Made by a program: the position numbers and the translations under genes. Positions 57,606 through 64,000 of a stretch of DNA of 64,000 nt are shown here, in pieces. Below the pieces are notes generated by a model, which was not told the origin of the DNA, searched no databases, and worked only from the letters and a program-made list of their open reading frames with translations. The stretch is from Andreprevotia lacus DSM 23236. GTDB taxonomy: Bacteria; Pseudomonadota; Gammaproteobacteria; Burkholderiales; Chitinibacteraceae. Within the stretch, counting starts at the first letter, position 1. Every line of letters starts with the position of its first letter. Where the stretch lies: the NCBI RefSeq assembly GCF_900176275.1, contig NZ_FWXD01000012.1, positions 1-64,000 of the forward strand. Direction: 5' to 3'.

Positions 57606-59096
57606 TCAATGATGCGTGGGCCGTACCGCCGGGGAAGAGGCGAGCGAGACCAGCCTTGTCGCGTCAACCGTCGCTGCCAGTTGGCGTACCAGCACCGGTA
57701 TATGCGCTGTCGCCACTTGCGCATACCCCAGTATCAAACCGTTGCAGGTGTTTGCTGCCGGCCCGCCGACGTGGTGTTGACTGAGCGCACGCACCACCAG
57801 ACCGTGCGCTGCAGCGTGGCCGAGGATGGCGGTGTCGGGATAGTCGGGTGGCAGTGTGATGGCCAGGTGCATGCCGGCGCTGGCGCCGTGAATGCCGGCT
57901 TGTGGCAGCATCTGTTGTAGCGCGGTAATCAGGGCATCGCGTCGCTCGCGGTAAAGCTTGCGCATGCGGCGCAAATGGCTGGCAAACAGCCCGCTGCGCA
58001 GGCATTCGGCCAGTGCCAGCTGCTCGGGCTGACGACCGCGCGGCACGCTGTGGCGTACCAGCCGCTTCAACGGCGCGACTAGCCCCTCGGGCACGACCAT
58101 GAAGCCGATGCGCAGCGCCGGCATCAGCGATTTGCTGAAGGTGCCCAGATACAGCACCGGTGCATCGGCCTCCAGCCCTTGCAGTGCCGGCAGAGGCTGG
58201 CCGTCGTGGCGGAATTCGCTGTCGTAATCGTCTTCGATGATCCAGCAATCGTGCTGGCGTGCGTGGGCCAGCAGGTCCAGCCGGCGGGGCAGGCTGAGCA
58301 CAGCGCCCAGCGGGTATTGGTGGGAGGGGGTGACATAAATCAGCTTGGGTGGCTGCTGCCAGTCCGCCCGGCTGAGGTCGATGCCGCTGTCGTCCACCGG
58401 CTGGCCGACCACCTGCAGCCCGGCGCCGAGCAGGGCGGTCAGCGCGCCGCCGTAGCCGGGGCTTTCCATCCAGGCGATATCGTCCACGTCGGCCAGTGCG
58501 CGCGCACACAGGTCCAGGCTTTGCTGCGTGCCGTCGGTGACGAACACCTGCCCGGGCGTGCAGCGCACGCCGCGCGTCAGCCGCACGTGTTCGGCAATGG
58601 CGTTGCGCAATGGGGCTTCGCCCTGCAGGTCGCCATAACCCAGCCGCTGCGGCGGGCTGTCGCGCCAGGCCTGGTCAAGCAGGCGCCGCCACGCAGCCAG
58701 CGGAAAATCCGCCAGATCGGGCACGCCGGGGGTAAAGGCTTGCTGTGTATCCGGCCCCTCTTCGGATGCGCTGACATAGCCGCTGCGGCGCGACAGGCGC
58801 GGCGTGGCAGCAGCGGCCGGCACGGTGGCTGATTTGAGCAGCATGGCCGCCACGACGGTGCGCTGGCGCTGCGTTTCGACCAACCCCTCGGCAGCCAGTT
58901 GCTCATAGGCATACAGCACGCTGTTGCGCGCCACGGCCAGCTCGCCTGCCAGGCTGCGGCTCGATTGCAGCGCGGTGCCGGCCGGCAGCGTGCCATCCAG
59001 AATGGCATCGCGCAGGCACAGGTAGAGCTGGCGCTGGCGGGGCATGTCGTCGTGCCGGCGCGAGGGATGATTGGCAAACAGCAGGGCGTAATCCAT
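57606..59096 (-). CDS. MocR-family regulator (GntR helix-turn-helix + aminotransferase-like domain)
   Basis: The 496-aa protein joins a GntR-type winged helix (LYLCLRDAILDGTLPAGTALQSSRSLAGELAVARNSVLYAYEQLAAEGL in parts) with a fold-type I aminotransferase domain containing the PLP lysine region GTFSKSLMPALRIGF, TPSHQYPLG and ESPGYGG. MocR/PdxR proteins use PLP as a sensor, and often regulate vitamin B6 or amino acid genes. It is divergent from the PNPOx-like flavoprotein gene (59196); a site with ATTGG...CCAAT arms lies between. Likely activator or repressor of that gene. Confidence 0.9.
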   Translation of the reverse strand: MDYALLFANHPSRRHDDMPRQRQLYLCLRDAILDGTLPAGTALQSSRSLAGELAVARNSVLYAYEQLAAEGLVETQRQRTVVAAMLLKSATVPAAAATPRLSRRSGYVSASEEGPDTQQAFTPGVPDLADFPLAAWRRLLDQAWRDSPPQRLGYGDLQGEAPLRNAIAEHVRLTRGVRCTPGQVFVTDGTQQSLDLCARALADVDDIAWMESPGYGGALTALLGAGLQVVGQPVDDSGIDLSRADWQQPPKLIYVTPSHQYPLGAVLSLPRRLDLLAHARQHDCWIIEDDYDSEFRHDGQPLPALQGLEADAPVLYLGTFSKSLMPALRIGFMVVPEGLVAPLKRLVRHSVPRGRQPEQLALAECLRSGLFASHLRRMRKLYRERRDALITALQQMLPQAGIHGASAGMHLAITLPPDYPDTAILGHAAAHGLVVRALSQHHVGGPAANTCNGLILGYAQVATAHIPVLVRQLAATVDATRLVSLASSPAVRPTHH

Positions 59097-59109
59097 TTGG
59101 CTCTATCTG

Positions 59110-59143
59110 ATTGGTGTTGAGTGGGTCTAGGTAAGGGGCCAAT
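59110..59143. promoter_or_regulatory. Inverted-repeat site between mocR and the PNPOx-like gene
   Basis: ATTGG (59110-59114) pairs with CCAAT (59139-59143) across 24 bp in the 99-bp divergent gap. MocR regulators commonly bind such spaced half-sites near divergent promoters. Short arms make this tentative. Confidence 0.3.
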
Positions 59144-59195
59144 CCTAAACTAAGCTGCCGGCTTTCGATACCGCAATTGCAGGAGTGCCCTCACC

Positions 59196-59849
59196 ATGAA
59201 CGAAACCGGCGTGCCCCCCAGCCCGCGCACCCGCGTCCGCCGCATTGCCGAGAATGCCGATTACGCATCATCCACCGTGCAAAACATCGTCGATGCTGCC
59301 TACCTGTGCCAGATCGCTTTTCACGATGGCGAGAACACGCATTGCATCCCGACCGCCTGCTGGCGCGATGGCGAGTACCTGTATGTGCATGGCTCCAACG
59401 GCGGGCGCTTGACGCGTCAGCTGCTGTCGCCGCGCGATGTGTGCGTGAACATCACGCATCTGGATGGGCTGGTGCTGGCGCGTTCGGCATTCAACCACTC
59501 GATGAACTATCGCTCGGTGGTGATCTACGGCCGTTTCGAGCTGGTGAGCGACGAAGCCGAAAAGCGCCGCTTGATGGATGTATTCATGCACAAGATCGCG
59601 CCAGGGCGCGAGCATGAAGCACGACCGGGCAATGCCAAGGAATTTGCCGCCACTTCCATCATGCGCATCCCGCTGGCCGAAGCCGCCGCCAAGGTGCGCA
59701 GCGGCGGCGTGCAGGATGACGAAGACGATATGGCCTGGCCGGCCTGGGCGGGGGTATTGCCGATGACAGTTCAGGCCTTGCCGCCGGAGGTAGACGCGCA
59801 AAACGCAGTACCCACGCCGGCTTATGTGCACGAGTGGGGCGCCCAATAG
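59196..59849 (+). CDS. PNPOx-like FMN-binding protein
   Basis: AGGAG lies before the ATG. The 217-aa protein has the pyridoxamine-phosphate-oxidase-like split barrel: CQIAFHDGENTHCIPTACWRDGEYLYVHGSNGGRLTRQ (in parts) and DVCVNITHLDGLVLARSAFNHSMNYRSVVIYGRFELV, where strands and the R-S-x-x-x pattern bind FMN. It is likely an FMN-dependent oxidase, reductase or haem-handling protein; exact reaction unclear. Divergent to MocR, which is probably its regulator. C-terminal 30 residues are not conserved-looking. Confidence 0.8.
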   Translation: MNETGVPPSPRTRVRRIAENADYASSTVQNIVDAAYLCQIAFHDGENTHCIPTACWRDGEYLYVHGSNGGRLTRQLLSPRDVCVNITHLDGLVLARSAFNHSMNYRSVVIYGRFELVSDEAEKRRLMDVFMHKIAPGREHEARPGNAKEFAATSIMRIPLAEAAAKVRSGGVQDDEDDMAWPAWAGVLPMTVQALPPEVDAQNAVPTPAYVHEWGAQ

Positions 59850-59865
59850 CGCGTACAAGCCGCGT

Positions 59866-60777
59866 TCAGCGTGCGATGCCCGCGTCCCAAGGCGCTATGC
59901 CGCTGAACGCTTCCACCAGAAAATCGATCATCACCCGCACCTTGGCGCCCAGATGGCGGCGGCTGGGGTAGAGCGCCAGGATGTCGATGTCGGGCAAGCG
60001 GTAGTCCGGCAGCACGGTCACCAGCCGGCCCGCACGCAGATCGTCGCCGATCAGAAAGGTGGGTTGCCAGATCAAACCACGGTCGGCCAGTGCGGCAGCG
60101 CGCGCGCTGTCGCCATTATTGGTGTAGAGCTGGCCGCGCACCTTGGTCGGGCAGGGCTTGCCAGCCGGATCGACCAGCGGCCATTCACTGCCGATATGGC
60201 TGTAGATGATGCACTCATGCGCCTGCAGATCGGCGGGCGTGCGCGGCGTGCCATGCCGGTCCAGATAGGCGGGCGATGCCGCAATCACATTGCGCGAGGT
60301 GGCCAGCTTGCGTGCTGCCAAGCTGGCGCTGCCGGCGCGTGAGATGCGAATGGCCAGGTCATAGCCATCCTCGACCAGATCGACCACGCGATCACTCAAT
60401 TCCACATCCAGCCCGATGTCCGGGTAACGCGCCATGAACCGTGGCCACAGCGGCGCCAGATGCAGAATGCCGAAGCTCAGCGGCGCGTTGATGCGCAAGC
60501 GCCCGCGCGGGTGAATGCTGCCGGCGCTGGCCAGCGCTTCAGCCTCGGCCACTTCATCAAGAATGCTCTTGCAGCGCTCGTACAGCGCCTCGCCGCTTTC
60601 GGTCAGCGAGAGCCGGCGCGAGCTGCGGTTGAGCAACCGCGTGCCCAGATGCGCCTCCAGTTCATTGACGTAGCGGGTGACGTTGGCCGGTGAGGTATCG
60701 AGCGCATCGGCAGCGCGGGTAAAGCTGCCCCGGCTGACCACGGTGGCGAAGACTTCAAAAGCGCGCAATCGATCCAT
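59866..60777 (-). CDS. LysR-family transcriptional regulator (CrgA-like)
   Basis: Start at ATG 60777 (MDRLRAFEVFATVVSRGSF), longer frames lack a site. 303 aa: HTH (SFTRAADALDTSPANVTRYV, residues 17-36), then effector domain starting RLRINAPLSFGILHLAPLWPRFMARYPDIGLDVELSDRVVDLVEDGYDLAIRIS in parts. It is divergent from the SDR gene; the 140-bp gap contains the near-palindrome AACAATATTTGTT (60817-60829). Such pairs usually mean the regulator controls the dehydrogenase gene. Confidence 0.9.
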   Translation of the reverse strand: MDRLRAFEVFATVVSRGSFTRAADALDTSPANVTRYVNELEAHLGTRLLNRSSRRLSLTESGEALYERCKSILDEVAEAEALASAGSIHPRGRLRINAPLSFGILHLAPLWPRFMARYPDIGLDVELSDRVVDLVEDGYDLAIRISRAGSASLAARKLATSRNVIAASPAYLDRHGTPRTPADLQAHECIIYSHIGSEWPLVDPAGKPCPTKVRGQLYTNNGDSARAAALADRGLIWQPTFLIGDDLRAGRLVTVLPDYRLPDIDILALYPSRRHLGAKVRVMIDFLVEAFSGIAPWDAGIAR

Positions 60778-60917
60778 GTCGGCAATGCTCGATCGTTTAT
60801 TAAAAGTGAATGATAGAACAATATTTGTTGTCTTCTTCGCAAAGTTGCTGAGGCATACAGTGGGCACATCGGCAAACGCAATGCGGCGCCGAGCTAAATC
60901 AACCCAAGGAGAAGATC

Positions 60918-61667
60918 ATGTCCCGATTCAATGGCAAGACCGTACTGGTAACCGGTGGCAGCAGCGGCATCGGCCTGGCAACCGCTCAAGCGTTTGCCGC
61001 GCAAGGTGCCAAGGTCATCATCACCGGCCGCGACAGCGCCACGCTGGCCAAGGCACAAGACGTGCTCGGCGCAGATGCCCTGGTGCTGCAAAGCGATGCC
61101 GGCAGCAAAGCCGCTGCAAAACAACTGGCAAGCACGCTGCGCGAACGCGGCATTACGCTTGATGCGGTATTCCTGAATGCCGGTACCGCCCGCTTTGCCT
61201 CGCTGGAAGGTGCTGATGAGTCGCTGTGGGACCTGATTTTCGACGTCAACGTGAAAGGGCCGTTCTTTACCGTACAGGCGCTGCGCCCCTTGCTGAACCA
61301 TGGTGCTGCCATCGTGCTCAATGGCTCGATCAATGCGCACATCGGCATGCCCAATTCCAGCATCTACGCCGCCAGCAAGGCAGCGCTGATTTCGTTTGCC
61401 AAAACGCTGTCGGCCGAGCTGGTCGGTGATGGTATCCGCGTCAACGTGGTCAGCCCCGGCCCGATCAGCACACCGCTGTATGGCAAGCTGGGCGTACTGG
61501 CCGAGCAGTTGTCCGAAGTTGCGGCCAGCATCCAGGCCCAGGTGCCGCTCAAGCGCTTCGGCACGCCGGAAGAGGTGGCCAGCGCCGTGACGTATCTGGC
61601 CGCGCCGGAATCGGCCTTCATCGTGGGTACCGAACTCATCATCGACGGTGGCATGAGCCAGCTATGA
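60918..61667 (+). CDS. Short-chain dehydrogenase/reductase (classical SDR)
   Basis: The 249-aa SDR has the NAD(P)-binding TGGSSGIG (residues 12-19), NAG (LNAG), and the catalytic Ser-Tyr-Lys set with YAASK (Tyr/Lys about residues 149-153; NGSIN supplies Ser). The C-terminal FIVGTELIIDGGMSQL is standard. Substrate cannot be told; quinone or 3-oxoacyl reduction is typical. AAGGAGA precedes the ATG. Divergent to a LysR regulator that probably controls it. Confidence 0.92.
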   Translation: MSRFNGKTVLVTGGSSGIGLATAQAFAAQGAKVIITGRDSATLAKAQDVLGADALVLQSDAGSKAAAKQLASTLRERGITLDAVFLNAGTARFASLEGADESLWDLIFDVNVKGPFFTVQALRPLLNHGAAIVLNGSINAHIGMPNSSIYAASKAALISFAKTLSAELVGDGIRVNVVSPGPISTPLYGKLGVLAEQLSEVAASIQAQVPLKRFGTPEEVASAVTYLAAPESAFIVGTELIIDGGMSQL

Positions 61668-61704
61668 AGCGCATGCAGTAAACAACCGGCCTCCCGGCCA
61701 GTCT

Positions 61705-61739
61705 GGCACCCGGCATGCCCGGCACCCATGCCGGGTGCC
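61705..61739. terminator. Large hairpin between the SDR and hemN genes
   Basis: GGCACCCGGCATG (61705-61717) and CATGCCGGGTGCC (61727-61739) are perfect 13-bp arms with a 9-nt loop, downstream of both convergent genes. Without a T-run, it is probably an mRNA 3' end structure; other copies of such stems may occur elsewhere in the genome. Confidence 0.55.
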
Positions 61740-61807
61740 CCAATGCCTGGCGCTGCCGCGCTGGCAAGACAGGTGAAGTTCGCTCAGCGCAAATTGGCCG
61801 GTGAGTG

Positions 61808-63244
61808 TTAAATGGTTTGCGAGTAGCGTTGCAAGGGGGGGGCCTGGCTCATCACCTTGCTTTCACGCAAGTGACGATCAAACTGCATGGCGATGTTGCG
61901 GATCAGCAGGCGGCCGCGCGGCAACACTTGCAGCAGGGCATCGTCCAGCACCAGCAGGCCGTCGTCCGCCAACATCGACAGCGCCTGCCATTCCTCTGCA
62001 AAGTAGCTGCGCGCGTCGATCTGCCACTCGGTCGAGAGCTGTTGCAGATCAAGGTGGAAGTGGCACATCAGCTGCTGGATCACGCTGCGGCGCAACAGGT
62101 CGTCGCGGCTCAGCGCAATGCCGCGCAACAGCGGCAGTTCACCCGCATCCAGCTGGGCGTAATAGCTGCCCAGGTCGCGCACGTTCTGGCTGTAGCTGCC
62201 GCCGATCTTGCTGATGGCCGATACACCCAGTGCCAGCAGGTCGATGTCGTCGCGCGTCGAATAACCCTGGAAGTTGCGCTGCAGCGTGCCCTTGCGCTGC
62301 GCATGTGCCAGCTCGTCGTCCGGCAGCGCGAAATGATCCATGCCGATATAGACGTAGCCAGCATTGGTCAGCCGGCGTATGGCCAGGCTGAGCAGGTCAA
62401 GCCGGGTATCCGGCGAGGGCAGCTCGGCGGCGTTGATCTGCCGCTGCGTCTTGAACAGATGCGGCATGTGGGCATAGTTGTACACCGACAGCCGATCCGG
62501 GCGTATCGCGATGACCTTATCCAGCGTGGCGGCAAAGCCGCCCAGCGTCTGACGTGGCAGTCCGTAAATCAGGTCGATCGACACCGACTTGAAACCGCAG
62601 CTGCGGGCCTCCTCGATGACGGCAACGGTTTCTGCCTCGCTCTGGATGCGGTTGACCGCATGCTGCACGACGGGGTCGAAATCCTGCACGCCCACGCTCA
62701 TGCGGTTGAAGCCCAATGCAGCCAATTGCGCCACGGTTTCCGACCCGACCTTGCGCGGGTCGATCTCGATGGAAAACTCGCCCTCGGTCGCCGGTGTAAA
62801 TGCGAAGTGCTCGCGCAGGCTGGCCATCAGTCGGGTCAGTTGCTGGTCGGTGAAATAGGTGGGGGTGCCGCCGCCGAAGTGCAGCTGCTCCACGCGGGCG
62901 CGGCCGGTGAACAGCGGCGCCTGCAGTGCGATTTCGCGCTCCAGGTAGTCCAGATACCGCGCCGCATGGCTGCGGTTGGCAGTGATGACCTTGTTGCAAC
63001 CGCAGTAAAAGCACACGGTATCGCAGAAGGGGATGTGCACGTACAGCGAAAGCGGCCGTACTTGCTCGGCCGAAAAGCGGCGTTGCGTTTCGCTCAGGAA
63101 TTGCGTCTGGTCGAAGCCGTTGCTGAAGCGGTCTGCGGTCGGATAAGACGTATAACGCGGGCCATTGCCGGCCAGGCGGGCAATCAATGCCTTGTCAAAA
63201 TCGACGGCGTGAACGTCCTGTGCGGTGGAGTGCGGGTTGGGCAT
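61808..63244 (-). CDS. hemN: Oxygen-independent coproporphyrinogen III oxidase
   Basis: Start at ATG 63244 (MPNPHSTAQDVHAVDFDK). The 478-aa radical SAM enzyme has CDTVCFYCGC (Cys74, Cys78, Cys81, plus Cys83), HFGGGTPT, EIDPR and the HemN C-terminal domain (GYSTRDDIDLLALGVSAISKIG in parts), which together distinguish HemN from HemW. It converts coproporphyrinogen III to protoporphyrinogen IX without oxygen, in haem synthesis. A candidate FNR-type site (63301-63314) lies 57 bp upstream, consistent with anaerobic induction. Confidence 0.93.
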   Translation of the reverse strand: MPNPHSTAQDVHAVDFDKALIARLAGNGPRYTSYPTADRFSNGFDQTQFLSETQRRFSAEQVRPLSLYVHIPFCDTVCFYCGCNKVITANRSHAARYLDYLEREIALQAPLFTGRARVEQLHFGGGTPTYFTDQQLTRLMASLREHFAFTPATEGEFSIEIDPRKVGSETVAQLAALGFNRMSVGVQDFDPVVQHAVNRIQSEAETVAVIEEARSCGFKSVSIDLIYGLPRQTLGGFAATLDKVIAIRPDRLSVYNYAHMPHLFKTQRQINAAELPSPDTRLDLLSLAIRRLTNAGYVYIGMDHFALPDDELAHAQRKGTLQRNFQGYSTRDDIDLLALGVSAISKIGGSYSQNVRDLGSYYAQLDAGELPLLRGIALSRDDLLRRSVIQQLMCHFHLDLQQLSTEWQIDARSYFAEEWQALSMLADDGLLVLDDALLQVLPRGRLLIRNIAMQFDRHLRESKVMSQAPPLQRYSQTI

Positions 63245-63300
63245 GACAGCGGCCTGCAATTGTACAGCCTGAAGCATGCGAGCACTGTGCGGCAGCCGCC

Positions 63301-63314
63301 TTGCGCAACATCAA
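63301..63314. promoter_or_regulatory. FNR/ANR-like box upstream of hemN
   Basis: TTGCGCAACATCAA matches TTGATNNNNATCAA at 8 of 10 defined bases. It sits between trmL and hemN, 57 bp before the hemN start. hemN genes are known FNR/ANR targets, which supports the call; one half-site (TTGCG) is imperfect. Confidence 0.5.
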
Positions 63315-63321
63315 ACTTTGC

Positions 63322-63786
63322 TCACGCGCCGCCCGCGTAACCCAGCTGGCGCCACCCCTCGAAAACGGTAACGGCTACCGCATTGGACAGGTTGAGGCTG
63401 CGCTGGCCCGGACGCATGGGCAGGCGGATGCGCTGCTCGAGGGCGAACTGCTCAAGAATGTGCGCGGGCAGGCCAGCGGTTTCCGGGCCGAACACGAAGG
63501 CATCGCCCTCCTGGAAGGACAGCGTGTCAAAACGGCTGCTGCCCTTGGTGGTCATGGCAAACAGGCGGCGGCCGGGCAGGGCGGCCAGCAGCGCATCCCA
63601 GTTTTCGTGCACGTTCAGGCTGGCGTATTCGTGGTAATCCAGCCCGGCGCGCTTGAGCTTGCTGTCTTCCAGCTCGAAGCCCAGCGGCTTGACCAGATGC
63701 AGGCGGCAGCCGGTATTGGCGGCAAGGCGGATGATATTGCCGGTATTGGGCGGGATTTCCGGCTGGAACAGAACGATGTCGAACAT
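63322..63786 (-). CDS. trmL: tRNA (cytidine/uridine-34 2'-O) methyltransferase TrmL
   Basis: The 154-aa SPOUT-family protein shows NTGNIIRLAANTG, FVFGPETAGLP and RIRLPMRPGQRSLNLSNAVAVTVFEGWRQ, the diagnostic motifs (knot region and C-terminal SAM-binding loop) of TrmL (YibK). It 2'-O-methylates position 34 in the wobble base of tRNA-Leu isoacceptors. Length is usual. Monocistronic; 22 bp separates its end from the FNR-like site. Confidence 0.93.
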   Translation of the reverse strand: MFDIVLFQPEIPPNTGNIIRLAANTGCRLHLVKPLGFELEDSKLKRAGLDYHEYASLNVHENWDALLAALPGRRLFAMTTKGSSRFDTLSFQEGDAFVFGPETAGLPAHILEQFALEQRIRLPMRPGQRSLNLSNAVAVTVFEGWRQLGYAGGA

Positions 63787-63892
63787 GGGGGTCTACATTA
63801 ACGGACGATTGGTGCGGCGCAAAAAGGGCTTGTGGCCGGGGACGGGGCTTGTCTAAGGTTCAGAGGGCCGAGCCTGCAAGCCGGAGGAAGTA

Positions 63893-64000
63893 ATGGAACT
63901 TGTGCCCGCCGAATTGCTGATTGCCGCCGCCCATATGGCGATGAGTGATCATCTTACTCCCAGTCAGACGATGACCGTAGTGCTGCGCGCCATCGATCAC
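63893..64000 (+). CDS. Partial gene running off the right edge (first 36 codons)
   Basis: ATG 63893 follows CCGGAGGAAGTA, a strong ribosome-binding site. The visible start is MELVPAELLIAAAHMAMSDH and then LTPSQTMTVVLRAIDH. Open to the window end. Too short to identify a family. Confidence 0.6.
   Translation, partial: MELVPAELLIAAAHMAMSDHLTPSQTMTVVLRAIDH

Overview
The window is a GC-rich chromosomal segment from a betaproteobacterium. The chitinase, the ubiG-phosphatase-MtaD block, the betaproteobacterial style of the small secreted proteins and the class Ia ribonucleotide reductase together suggest a chitin-degrading member of the Neisseriales (Chitinibacter/Chitiniphilus/Jeongeupia-like). 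That placement is an inference from gene content; no rRNA or marker comparison was possible.

Layout. Bases 1-7.1 kb are accessory DNA. They hold the end of an IS481-type element inserted at a CCTAGC site, a STAND-type P-loop ATPase whose 5' end was lost to that insertion, an unrecognised 362-aa protein, a small DNA-binding-like protein, a complete IS21-family element (istA/istB), and a Sir2 deacetylase that has lost its N-terminus at the IS21 right end. From 7.1 to 18.7 kb the genes are ordinary: a LysR regulator, a domain-duplicated lipoprotein, a thioesterase, a YhdH-type reductase, the gph-ubiG-DUF4337-mtaD cluster, the ribosomal oxygenase RoxA/YcfD, a peroxiredoxin homologue without its catalytic cysteine, and SlyD. 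Next come two tandem alkaline phosphatases, one a lipoprotein and one soluble, followed by a His-rich secreted protein. The nrdA-lipoprotein-nrdB region follows; nrdA carries paired NrdR-box-like sites and DnaA-box-like sites upstream, and a tandem repeat array begins inside its own 3' end.

From 28.5 to 30.1 kb is a second small accessory patch: a lone Mrr/Abi-like nuclease, a 90-bp MITE with an apparent 11-bp target duplication, and an IS3 transposase relic. From 30.1 to 45.1 kb are a penicillin-acylase-type Ntn hydrolase, two paralogous tiny secreted Cys-pair proteins, an SPFH-protein operon facing a two-component system, a polar amino acid ABC operon without an ATPase, and a GH18 chitinase divergent from it. 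From 45.2 to 50.5 kb is a tight three-gene unit of two related unrecognised proteins plus a DyP-type peroxidase, followed by a GntR/UTRA regulator overlapping a diguanylate cyclase gene. The remainder holds a retropepsin-like protease with a PDZ domain, a membrane-anchored beta-propeller-like protein, a TPR-glycosyltransferase-like protein, a TMEM175-type channel, a MocR regulator divergent from a PNPOx-like flavoprotein, a LysR/SDR divergent pair, HemN with an FNR-like site, TrmL and the start of one more gene.

The best candidates for something undescribed are the DyP peroxidase triad (45286-48302), the pair of tiny secreted proteins (32706-33175), the nrdA-derived tandem repeat (26248-26519), and the IS-disrupted STAND/Sir2 remnants at the left end.
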